A program made the position numbers and the translations under genes. From NCBI RefSeq assembly GCF_013204855.1, contig NZ_JABMKZ010000011.1:62001-126000 (forward strand): a stretch of 64,000 nucleotides of DNA, in the 5' to 3' direction. This document shows positions 33,268-41,173 of the stretch, one piece after another. Position 1 is the stretch's first letter. Every line of letters begins with the position of its first letter. The notes beneath the pieces are model-generated. The model made no database searches. It was not told the DNA's origin and was given only the letters and a program-made list of their open reading frames with translations. Source of the DNA: Paenibacillus alba. GTDB lineage: Bacteria > Bacillota > Bacilli > Paenibacillales > NBRC-103111.

Positions 33268-34401
33268 ATGAAGACGATTTTCATCACACTAGTTGTTGGG
33301 CATATTTTTACGATCATTCTCATTAGTGCCTATTGGAGTCAACACGCGAAAGAATCGACAATGAATATCTTTTTTGCCGGAAAATGCGTACAAGCACTTG
33401 CATGGTTCGTCCTTGTTCTTCGTGGTGGCATTCCGGATGTTCTTACAATCTCGTTCTCCAATACGCTTCTCTTTTTGGGTGCCAGCTTAGAGACGATCGC
33501 TTTGTTGCAGCTTCAACAGAAGTTCCAGAGACAAACGAAAAATTTTTACTACCTCATGACATTCATTAACATTGCCACATTTCATATTGTTATTTTCCTG
33601 AAGCAAGAAGATATTCGGATTGCAGTCGCTTCACTCGGCTTGGTCACTATTCTATTTCTCCCTACTTATCATATGATCACTGATAAATCATCATCTTTGC
33701 TCATGCGAATGATGGGTTACCTGTACGGGATCGTTATTTTCATGTTGATCGGACGGGCTTTATTTGCCCTATTTTTGAAACAAGTCATTGGTTTCTTTAT
33801 CCCCAGCATTTATCAGACGATTTCCTTTCTGGTCTTGTATCTGGTGATGATTTTAGGAAATACGGGTTTTGTCCTGTTAATGAAAGAACGGGCAGACCGC
33901 GAGCTGCAGCAATTAGCCAACTACGATGATCTAACCGGCATTCTCAATCGTAGAATGTTCGTAAATCAAGCTAGAGGAAGCCTGATTGCTTATGCCAAAA
34001 GGAAGAAGCCGATCTCTTTGCTGCTTTTTGATATTGATGAATTCAAGACGATTAATGATACCTACGGTCATGATGCCGGGGATCGCGTACTTCAGGATTT
34101 ATGCAAGAGAATAACGTCATTACTAGGTGAGAACGACCTATTCGGTCGCTATGGCGGTGATGAGTTTGCAATCTTGCTGCCGGGAACAGATGAAATCGAA
34201 TCCACAGATAAGGCAGAATTGTTTAGACATACCATTGCCGAAGCGACCATCGGGGACATCGCGGTTCGCTATTCCATAAGCATAGGCGTGGTTACGGTTA
34301 TTCCTGATTCCGATACACAATTGGAGACTCTATACACAACCTGTGATAAAGCCCTTTACGGTGCAAAAAATAACGGCAGAAACGGTGTCATTCGCCACTA
34401 G
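33268..34401 (+). CDS. Membrane diguanylate cyclase (GGDEF)
   Basis: From ATG 33268 the protein has 377 residues: six to seven membrane segments (about 1-200), a short coil and a complete GGDEF domain (DDLTGILNRRMF ... FGRYGGDEFAILLPG ... ISIGV). It should make cyclic di-GMP from GTP. The inhibitory I-site position before GGDEF reads GEND rather than RxxD, so product inhibition may be weak. No good ribosome site is visible; TTG or GTG starts up to 16 codons earlier are possible. No EAL domain is present. A terminator follows. Confidence 0.9.
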   Translation: MKTIFITLVVGHIFTIILISAYWSQHAKESTMNIFFAGKCVQALAWFVLVLRGGIPDVLTISFSNTLLFLGASLETIALLQLQQKFQRQTKNFYYLMTFINIATFHIVIFLKQEDIRIAVASLGLVTILFLPTYHMITDKSSSLLMRMMGYLYGIVIFMLIGRALFALFLKQVIGFFIPSIYQTISFLVLYLVMILGNTGFVLLMKERADRELQQLANYDDLTGILNRRMFVNQARGSLIAYAKRKKPISLLLFDIDEFKTINDTYGHDAGDRVLQDLCKRITSLLGENDLFGRYGGDEFAILLPGTDEIESTDKAELFRHTIAEATIGDIAVRYSISIGVVTVIPDSDTQLETLYTTCDKALYGAKNNGRNGVIRH

Positions 34402-34404
34402 CTC

Positions 34405-34450
34405 CAAACAAAAACAGCCTTCATATCTATTTGAGGGCTGTTTTTGTTTG
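34405..34450. terminator. Bidirectional terminator
   Basis: Perfect 15-bp arms CAAACAAAAACAGCC (34405-34419) and GGCTGTTTTTGTTTG (34436-34450) serve the converging cyclase and ferritin-like genes. Confidence 0.85.
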
Positions 34451-34466
34451 ATATACCACTGACGTA

Positions 34467-35750
34467 TTAATAACCTCCGGCAAAAGGGTTGCCGTGCGCT
34501 TGCTTTCCTTCTTCATATGCTTTCATATACGCAAGCCGTTTCACCACGGTGGCTTCCGCTGCTGCCTTGGCGGCTCGATTATCTCCTTGATGGATCTCGT
34601 CTATGATCCATTTCTGACCGAAGCTGGCATGGACCACTTCATCAGCCCAATCGAAATCCTGAAAGGTCGTCATCAATGGATCCTTAGCAATATCACGGCA
34701 GAACTCCCATTCTTCCCGTTTGCCCGGCGGATACTTCATGGCTGCCTTTTCAATCGCGATAGTCAGATGCGTATAAGCCTCATCAAGTTCAAAATGCTGT
34801 GCCGTCAAATCGTACCAACCGGTCCAATTCGGCACAGCATAGATGTCATAGCCCTTCTTGCGAAGCGCGGCTTCTCCAAACCAAGAATGTCTGACCTCGT
34901 CCCACAGATGGCGTGCCGTATCCATGTAGAACGCCCAAGGCTTGCCTTTTGTCGTAAAATGAACATAAGCAACGCCTTCTGCCGGTGACATCTCAAAAAA
35001 GCGAGTGAACATCATCTGTTCGAACCGACCATGCTCATTGTCGGTAAAATGCTGATCTTTGTGCTTCTTGACAGCCGAAACAAAACGAGCGTCCCTAGTG
35101 CTTTGAAGGGGGAGCTGGAACGGTTGGGTCACCACTTTGTCTTCCGCGCGAATTTCAGTCCGCGGGCTTGTACCGTCAACCCCGCCTGCGGCCCCAAGAA
35201 GTCCATTCACATAGATTTTCCATCTAGCGGCTAATTCACATTCCTCTTCCGCAGCTGCGAGTGAAAGCTCTTGGATCGCGCTTGTCCCCCACGCCATCTG
35301 CTCCTCCCGCTCCGGTAATTGCCGTTTCAGAAGTGAAATCGTGGGTTCATCTACCAAGGGCTGCGCCTGTTCCATATAGCTGCTTATCGCGCGGATTTGT
35401 GCTGGTTTAATCACTTCGAATAAAACAACTAGCAAAGTTAATGCCGAACCAGTTTCTAATGTCCTGTCGATCATTGCTTTAAGTCCGGAATCTGGACACT
35501 TGTCAAAAGCAACCGAGCCCATTCTGAGCTGCTTGCAGCGGCTGCGCAGTTCATCATAATGATTAGCCTCTTGCCAGACCATCCGGGCCAAGGCGCCTTT
35601 CACCTCATATTCAGGTCTTGCTATCAGTTGTCCGCATTCAATTTGCATTAAACCACGATCCACATAGGCGATTCTTTGCAGCCTTTTGGCTGACGCCTCA
35701 ACGGACAGGCCAACACGATCCCAATCGGTGATTCCCATAAATGGATGCAT
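34467..35750 (-). CDS. Ferritin-like diiron protein of unknown function
   Basis: The protein has 427 residues from ATG 35750 (AGGGGA upstream; an in-frame GTG at 35759 overlaps it). It contains three ExxH motifs in helical context: WQEANHYDEL near residue 61, LWDEVRHSWFGE near 285 and DWADEVVHASFGQKW near 380. ExxH pairs are iron ligands in ferritin-like diiron proteins, and two such four-helix domains would fit the length. An oxidase or oxygenase acting on a small molecule is possible, but I recognise no named family. It is monocistronic. Confidence 0.6.
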   Translation of the reverse strand: MHPFMGITDWDRVGLSVEASAKRLQRIAYVDRGLMQIECGQLIARPEYEVKGALARMVWQEANHYDELRSRCKQLRMGSVAFDKCPDSGLKAMIDRTLETGSALTLLVVLFEVIKPAQIRAISSYMEQAQPLVDEPTISLLKRQLPEREEQMAWGTSAIQELSLAAAEEECELAARWKIYVNGLLGAAGGVDGTSPRTEIRAEDKVVTQPFQLPLQSTRDARFVSAVKKHKDQHFTDNEHGRFEQMMFTRFFEMSPAEGVAYVHFTTKGKPWAFYMDTARHLWDEVRHSWFGEAALRKKGYDIYAVPNWTGWYDLTAQHFELDEAYTHLTIAIEKAAMKYPPGKREEWEFCRDIAKDPLMTTFQDFDWADEVVHASFGQKWIIDEIHQGDNRAAKAAAEATVVKRLAYMKAYEEGKQAHGNPFAGGY

Positions 35751-35904
35751 ATCGTTCACACTCCCCTCATTAGCTTCTCATTCGTATAACCTTGATGATG
35801 ACCTCTTAATAGTAAAGCGATATCGCTCTGAAATGAATACACTTTACTACTGAAAATTTGCACTTTTCTACCTATCCTTAACTTTAAAATTCTGTGCTGG
35901 TTCA

Positions 35905-35938
35905 ACAAAAAAAGCCTCAGCGATAAGTTCGCTAAGGC
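35905..35938 (-). terminator. Terminator of rpiA
   Basis: GCCTTAGCG and CGCTGAGGC form the stem on the minus strand (35938-35914), followed by seven T. The rest of 35751-35974 holds no convincing gene. Confidence 0.8.
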
Positions 35939-35974
35939 AGCTCTTGCACAATCATCTTGCACAATCGTACGTAT

Positions 35975-36652
35975 TCACATTGATTTCTTCTTCGTATATA
36001 CGCCTTCATTGCTCCCTACAATAATCGTATCGGCCATGTTGACAAAGAGGCCATTTTCCACAACGCCAATCGTCAGATTTAAGTGTTTGTTCAATTCTTC
36101 CGGATTGTGGATCGTGTCAAAATGGCAGTCTAGAATATAATTCCCGTTATCGGTAATGAACGGCCCTTTATCCGTGAAACGCAATACCGGGGCGCACCCA
36201 AATGCACGGAGCTTTCTGCTCGTTAGTTCCCATCCGAAAGGGACGACTTCGACAGGCAATGGAAATTCCCCTAGAGTAGTTACAACCTTGGAATCGTCAA
36301 CGACAATAAGAAGACGGCGGGAAATGGAAGCTATCATTTTCTCTCTGAATAATGCTCCTCCTCCACCTTTGATCAGCTCCAAATTGGCGCTTACCTCATC
36401 GGCTCCATCTATGGTTAAATCAATTTCATGGACATCAGCGAGTTGTAATAATGGAATTCCTAGCTTCATTGCCATTGCTTCGGTTTCCTGCGACGTAGGA
36501 ACTCCCTTGATCTTGAGCCCTTCCTTGACCAGTTCCCCTAACTTCTGAATCATCCAGTATACGGTTGATCCTGTTCCCAAACCAAGCACCATGCCTTCTT
36601 CGATAGAAGCAACAGCATGTTCTGCCGCAAGTTTCTTTTTATCCATCTTCAT
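35975..36652 (-). CDS. rpiA: Ribose-5-phosphate isomerase A
   Basis: The 225-residue protein shows the RpiA signatures GLGTGSTVYWMI, VPTSQET, DLTIDGADEV, IKGGGGALFREKMIA and VVEVVPFGWE-type segments. It interconverts ribose 5-phosphate and ribulose 5-phosphate in the pentose phosphate pathway. AAGGGG lies six bases before the ATG. It is a full-length single gene with its own terminator. Confidence 0.97.
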   Translation of the reverse strand: MKMDKKKLAAEHAVASIEEGMVLGLGTGSTVYWMIQKLGELVKEGLKIKGVPTSQETEAMAMKLGIPLLQLADVHEIDLTIDGADEVSANLELIKGGGGALFREKMIASISRRLLIVVDDSKVVTTLGEFPLPVEVVPFGWELTSRKLRAFGCAPVLRFTDKGPFITDNGNYILDCHFDTIHNPEELNKHLNLTIGVVENGLFVNMADTIIVGSNEGVYTKKKSM

Positions 36653-36702
36653 TCCAGCCCCTTCAATCAGCTATAACACTTAGTATCATAGTAACATAAA
36701 GC

Positions 36703-37152
36703 CTAAATTTCAAAAATCGACTCGATTATAACTGGCAAATTCCCGCGCAGCGAGTTGGCTCCCATAACCGAACGGCTGTGAATACCTTGCTCACCGAAAA
36801 CTTCACACATAAGATCTGAACAACCATTGAGCACAAGATGATGCTCCTCGTAAAAATCGGTTGCGTTAACAAAACCCTGTATTTTCACAACCCGCTTCAC
36901 CCCGTCCAAACGTCCCAGGGCCTCTTTGATAACCGCTAATACTTCTATGCCTGCCGAGCGCGCAAAGTGATAACCTGCCTCCGTTGAATAATCTTGCCCG
37001 AGTTTCCCTTTGGGGCTGCCAGAAGGACCTTTCCCAGAAACGAAAAGGTAAGAATCGCTCTTCACATAATTCGAGTAATTAGCCGCTGGCTCGCTTCTTT
37101 GCGGCAAAATGATGCCAAGCCTCTCTAATCTTTGCTCCACATGATCTGTCAT
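36703..37152 (-). CDS. RidA/YjgF-YER057c family protein
   Basis: The protein has 149 residues from ATG 37152 (GAGGAGG upstream). The sequence shows the RidA core (LFVSGKGPSG, VKRVVKIQGFVNATDFYE, SRSVMGANSLRGNLPVIIESIFE); the conserved Arg of imine deaminases may correspond to R of SRSVMG. RidA proteins hydrolyse reactive enamines and imines made by PLP enzymes. It is divergent from a MocR-type regulator, which is itself a PLP-binding protein and probably controls it. Confidence 0.85.
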   Translation of the reverse strand: MTDHVEQRLERLGIILPQRSEPAANYSNYVKSDSYLFVSGKGPSGSPKGKLGQDYSTEAGYHFARSAGIEVLAVIKEALGRLDGVKRVVKIQGFVNATDFYEEHHLVLNGCSDLMCEVFGEQGIHSRSVMGANSLRGNLPVIIESIFEI

Positions 37153-37273
37153 AGTGATAAATGCCTCCTCAGTTACCAATTGATCCCTAGTCAGCATTAG
37201 CTTATACTGAATGTGACCATTTTTATATAGACAGATTCCAGTTAATTAAAAGGGTCAGATGAGGTGAGTGAAC

Positions 37274-38701
37274 ATGTTTGACATCCTGCTTCCTGACAAT
37301 GAAGCCGGTCCCTTATATATGCAGCTGTATCGAACAATCCGAGATTACATTCAATGCGGCGCAGTTGCCGATGGAACTAAGCTTCCTTCTGTTCGTTCTT
37401 TAAGCGTGACATTACATATTAGCAAAACCCCGATTGAGGCAGCGTATCACCTGCTCATGGAGGAAGGTTATGCTGTGAGCAAACCGCGTTCCGGTCTATT
37501 TGTGGTGACCCCGGCATCGGCCCATGCCCCTTCGTTTGCAGGACACGAGCCGACGATCCCTTTGGCAAACAAAATGAGCGTCCAACATCAGCTGCCGCCA
37601 AGGCAAGACCAAGAGATGATCGACTTCAATTTGTTATCGGTCGACACCGAGTCGCTTCCTATTCGATCTTGGAAGTCAGTTTGGATGGACGCCATGTCCA
37701 TGCATGGAAATTCACTTCATCAGTACGGCGATTCTCAAGGAGAATATGGACTGCGTGCCAGCTTAGTTCACTACTTGAAAACCTCACGCGGAGTATCGTG
37801 TATACCCGAACAGATTATCATAGGAACAGGTATCTCAAACAGCATTCGCATTCTTTCCCATTTGCTAGGTTCAGCCAAAGTGATCGCTTTTGAAGAAGGC
37901 GGCATCGCGCAGGTTAGAAACATTTTTGCACAAAATGAATTTGTGATTCGGGACGTTCCCCTTGCCAGTCCAGAAACCATTGTTGATGCTTTGGACCAAA
38001 GCAACGTTCATGGCGTTTACTTGACACCTTCTCACCAGCCAAATGGCACTCCGCTCCTGTACAGCAAACGAATGCAACTTCTGCAATGGGCTTATGACCA
38101 TGAGCGATATATCATCGAAGATGATTATGATGGAGAATTCCGCCATGCCGGCAAAACAATTCCTTCTCTCCAAGGGCTCGACTACAAGGGTGTCGTCATC
38201 TATTTGGGCACATTCTCCAAAGCCTTTACGCCTGCGCTTCGCATGAATTATATGGTGCTGCCTTTACCACTGGCGCAGAAGCTGAAAAGTAGTCAGCACC
38301 TGCTCACTTGTCCTTCTCGAATTGACCAGTTGGCGATGCAATTGTTTATAGACCGCGGACATTGGTTCCAGCAAATCCGTCGAATGCGTATTCTGTATCG
38401 CAAAAAAAGGAGCCTGCTGGTTGAACTCATTCAGCAGCATTTATCACCGTATGTGGAAGTTAATCCGAACAGTGCGGCGCTGCATTTGGAAGTTACGGTT
38501 CTGACAAGCTGCCCAGCCGAAGAATTGCAAGCGTTAGCTGAGCAAGCAGGTGTTATCGTTTATATCTCACAGAGTATACGATATGACATCTCGCCCAGAA
38601 TCTACTTGGGATTTGCCGGAATGCGTATAAAAGAGATGAAGCAAGGCATTCTTTTGCTAAAACAAGCATGGTTTGGACAACCTGAGCCTGCAAGCTCCTA
38701 A
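37274..38701 (+). CDS. MocR-type regulator (GntR HTH plus aminotransferase domain)
   Basis: The 475-residue protein has an N-terminal GntR winged helix (LYMQLYRTIRDYIQCG, KLPSVRSLSVTLHISKTPIEAAYHLLMEEGY) and a fold-type I aminotransferase domain with the PLP lysine in YLGTFSKAFTPALRM and the conserved IEDDYDGEFRH. It starts at ATG 37274 after GAGGTG. MocR proteins sense vitamin B6 or amino acid-related ligands through PLP. The 121-bp space to the divergent RidA gene would hold its operator. Confidence 0.92.
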   Translation: MFDILLPDNEAGPLYMQLYRTIRDYIQCGAVADGTKLPSVRSLSVTLHISKTPIEAAYHLLMEEGYAVSKPRSGLFVVTPASAHAPSFAGHEPTIPLANKMSVQHQLPPRQDQEMIDFNLLSVDTESLPIRSWKSVWMDAMSMHGNSLHQYGDSQGEYGLRASLVHYLKTSRGVSCIPEQIIIGTGISNSIRILSHLLGSAKVIAFEEGGIAQVRNIFAQNEFVIRDVPLASPETIVDALDQSNVHGVYLTPSHQPNGTPLLYSKRMQLLQWAYDHERYIIEDDYDGEFRHAGKTIPSLQGLDYKGVVIYLGTFSKAFTPALRMNYMVLPLPLAQKLKSSQHLLTCPSRIDQLAMQLFIDRGHWFQQIRRMRILYRKKRSLLVELIQQHLSPYVEVNPNSAALHLEVTVLTSCPAEELQALAEQAGVIVYISQSIRYDISPRIYLGFAGMRIKEMKQGILLLKQAWFGQPEPASS

Positions 38702-38715
38702 ACGGCCAAAGGTAT

Positions 38716-38759
38716 GAAAAAAACCCATGTCCATACATTTTCATGTTGGTGTGGGTTTT
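38716..38759. terminator. Terminator between mocR-type gene and telA
   Basis: AAAACCCA and TGGGTTTT arms with an inner CCA.ACAT/ATGTTGG pairing form a bidirectional hairpin with A and T runs. Confidence 0.6.
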
Positions 38760-38815
38760 CGTTCAACATTATACAAACCATTACTAGATTGACATCCTGA
38801 GCTTTGCAAGGTTAA

Positions 38816-39907
38816 CTACTTCAACAACTCGTTCAAGTCTGAACCCTTTAGTTCCGCATTCGTCTGGTTCCCCGGCATCAGCCCTAATCGCTGCGTCATT
38901 TGCTCGCTGATGGAACCGAGTCGTTTCGTGTGCTCAGTCGCGGACTGAATGATCGTTCGATTCGACTGTTCAAATAAATCCAATGCCGCGAAGAGATCGG
39001 TCATTCCCCGCTCGATGGATTCCATTTGCACACCTGGTTTGCCAAGCAATTCATTCGTTCTCTGAGTCGTTTCCTTCAGCAGTCGCGAATTTTCCTCAAA
39101 CATTTTGTTAAGCGTAGAATTAGCTGAATTGACGGCATCAATCGTCTGTACCTGATCTTCGATAGCCATCGAAATCATCGCAGATACCGTCAGCAGATTT
39201 TGCGTTTTGTCAATCGTAGCATCAACCGCATCAATTAATTTATCGTTGTTGTCATTGATAATATCGGTTCCAGCAATCGCTTGCTGATACAGAATAATCA
39301 TCTCCTGGAAGGATTGGATGCGTGTGACCACCTTGCGCAGTCCTCTTTCCAGATGTGTCTTCCGGCTCTCATTCTCAGGCTTGGCCATCTCTTGTTCAAA
39401 CAGTTGCCTCAGGTTCTCCCCCATCGCAATCCGCATCTGCAAATTGTAGACAGATTCGAGTGAATTCCGCTTCAAGGTTTTCATATAAGCCATGTTTTCT
39501 TCCAGCGTTTCTTTCCCGTTGCGCAGCGATTGAACAATCGCATTGACATTCGTTTTGACTGATTGATATTTATAAATGTAATTTTTGAGCGGTGTCTTTT
39601 TCATCATTTTCTCAAAAAAGCCCAACTGCTTGCTCTTGCTTAAGGAATCAATTTCCCCGCGAAGCTTCAAAATATTATTTTGCACATCAGACCGTTTGCC
39701 TGACATCAATTCATTCACTGGTCTCTCCAGCATCGCTAAAGATTGACCAGCTTGCTCCATCGTTTTGGAACCCATTCGCCCAATCGAATCCATGAGTGTT
39801 TCAAGTTCCATTGTGTCTGTCGTCGATACTTTCTGAAGCAGTTGCTTTGCCTCTTGCTCTGCTTTGACCAAATCGGATTCTTTTAATTGCACCAATTGCG
39901 TTGACAT
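38816..39907 (-). CDS. telA-like: TelA family toxic anion resistance protein
   Basis: The 363-residue, largely helical cytoplasmic protein matches the TelA/KlaA family (GKRSDVQNNILKLRGEIDSL, FFEKMMKKTPLKNYIYKYQSVKTNV, QQAIAGTDIINDNNDKLIDAVDATI). The family is linked to tellurite and cell-envelope stress resistance, with an unknown mechanism. It is cotranscribed 14 bp after the XpaC-like gene, the usual pairing in Bacilli. Confidence 0.92.
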   Translation of the reverse strand: MSTQLVQLKESDLVKAEQEAKQLLQKVSTTDTMELETLMDSIGRMGSKTMEQAGQSLAMLERPVNELMSGKRSDVQNNILKLRGEIDSLSKSKQLGFFEKMMKKTPLKNYIYKYQSVKTNVNAIVQSLRNGKETLEENMAYMKTLKRNSLESVYNLQMRIAMGENLRQLFEQEMAKPENESRKTHLERGLRKVVTRIQSFQEMIILYQQAIAGTDIINDNNDKLIDAVDATIDKTQNLLTVSAMISMAIEDQVQTIDAVNSANSTLNKMFEENSRLLKETTQRTNELLGKPGVQMESIERGMTDLFAALDLFEQSNRTIIQSATEHTKRLGSISEQMTQRLGLMPGNQTNAELKGSDLNELLK

Positions 39908-39921
39908 GTCTTGCTCCTCCT

Positions 39922-40590
39922 TTAGTCAGCTGACCGATATCGTTGTTGAATCAGATCCATTCGCGTCTGCAATTCGATTAAATCCTTCTGCTCGATCGTT
40001 TCCACATAGGTGGAAAGTTTGGAATTAATGTCTCTGAGGCCATTCAGCAGAAGCCGGCGATTGAGCCGCTTTGCTTCTCCCCCAAGCTTGAGGAAAGGGT
40101 TGATGGCGCCGTTGAGATCCTTAAAAATAAGTCGTTGAATGTTATGATTCATGTTTCCATCATTAAGCTCTTTTAACTGGGGAATGATTCGGCTCACCCT
40201 TGAAAGCAAGCTAAGTGTCTTTTCGACAATTTCATCATCCAGCGTGTTCTTCTGACATTCAGAAATGACCATTTCTTCAATGACATGGATATATTCCATG
40301 ACGGGTCCCCAGAAGGTATCCTGCTCCATTTTCGCTTCTGGCTCTACCGCGGAGCTGCTGTTGCTGTTAGCAACAGGAACTTCTGGTGACGGTGTTTGAT
40401 TGTTCAACCTTTCGTTACTGCGCGGCTCGTCCAACGTATATGAACGCCGGCTAAGCACGAATATGCTGCCTAGCGAAAAGGCTGTTGGCACTAATAAATT
40501 AACACCACCCGGCAGAAGCCCGGACGTAAACAGACTGATGAGATAGCCTAAAATGGTGAAACCTGCTGCTACTTTATATTTTTTTGGCAT
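39922..40590 (-). CDS. xpaC-like: XpaC-like 5-bromo-4-chloroindolyl phosphate hydrolysis family protein
   Basis: The 222-residue protein has two N-terminal membrane segments (about 8-50), a Ser/Pro/Glu-rich linker and a helical cytoplasmic domain, as in XpaC. Its partner TelA lies directly downstream. The biochemical role is unclear despite the family name. The ribosome site GGAGG is about 12 bases from the ATG, longer than normal. Confidence 0.87.
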   Translation of the reverse strand: MPKKYKVAAGFTILGYLISLFTSGLLPGGVNLLVPTAFSLGSIFVLSRRSYTLDEPRSNERLNNQTPSPEVPVANSNSSSAVEPEAKMEQDTFWGPVMEYIHVIEEMVISECQKNTLDDEIVEKTLSLLSRVSRIIPQLKELNDGNMNHNIQRLIFKDLNGAINPFLKLGGEAKRLNRRLLLNGLRDINSKLSTYVETIEQKDLIELQTRMDLIQQRYRSAD

Positions 40591-40674
40591 AAGTATGTTA
40601 TACCTCCATTCCCTATTAACATTCCTTTAAAAATGTAAGAAGATCAGGTACATAGGATATCATTCGTTATCTTG

Positions 40675-40703
40675 ATGATAGCTCCGATAGAGAGTCTAGT
40701 CAA
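40675..40703 (-). promoter_or_regulatory. Promoter of the xpaC-telA operon
   Basis: TTGACT (40703-40698) and TATCAT (40680-40675) are 17 bp apart. GATAGCTCC/GGAGCTATC arms at about 40677-40685 and 40723-40731 flank the promoter and might bind a regulator. Confidence 0.65.
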
Positions 40704-40828
40704 TTTATTGAGACAAATACAGAGGAGCTATCCCCTACGTAGATAGACCTGCTTAAGGCAGCCACGACGATCTGGGGTACAGAAACTGCACCTTTGAGCT
40801 CAGCGGTCCTTTGGGAATCAGCGAAACT

Positions 40829-41020
40829 GGAAAAGCCTGCAATTGTGCATCCTTTGCGGCTCGAGAATGAACAAATCCAGGAAAAGCCTGCGATTGTGCA
40901 TCCTTTTCACACGATTTTGCGATTCCAGGATGAAAATGCCGAAAAAGCCTGCATTTTCGCAGGCTTTCTCTGTTTTCACATGATTTGATCGGAAAAACCT
41001 GCATTTTCGCAGGTTTTCCA
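40829..41020 (-). repeat. Composite palindromic repeat element, copy B
   Basis: Four units starting at 40829, 40880, 40940 and 40991 (spacing 51, 60, 51) share GAAAARCCTGC followed by A/T-rich bases and GCA. Read on the minus strand, the order and cores agree with copy A at 19790-19985. The 583-bp gap 40591-41173 otherwise holds only the promoter above. Confidence 0.75.
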
Positions 41021-41173
41021 GATTAGCTGAGCCGCCACTTACAGCTGCATAGCTCGTGACGCATTAGTTCCCCATTGTTGGAAATTCCTGGTGTGAATTG
41101 TAGCTCTTACGCGCATCAGCGTTCAGACCTGAACTTAGCTTGGAGTCAGCCACCATACACGGCTTCAATCGCT

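Noticed and set aside
35756-35962. 68-codon frame between rpiA and the ferritin-like gene
   Set aside because: No ribosome site, unusual composition and it covers the rpiA terminator.
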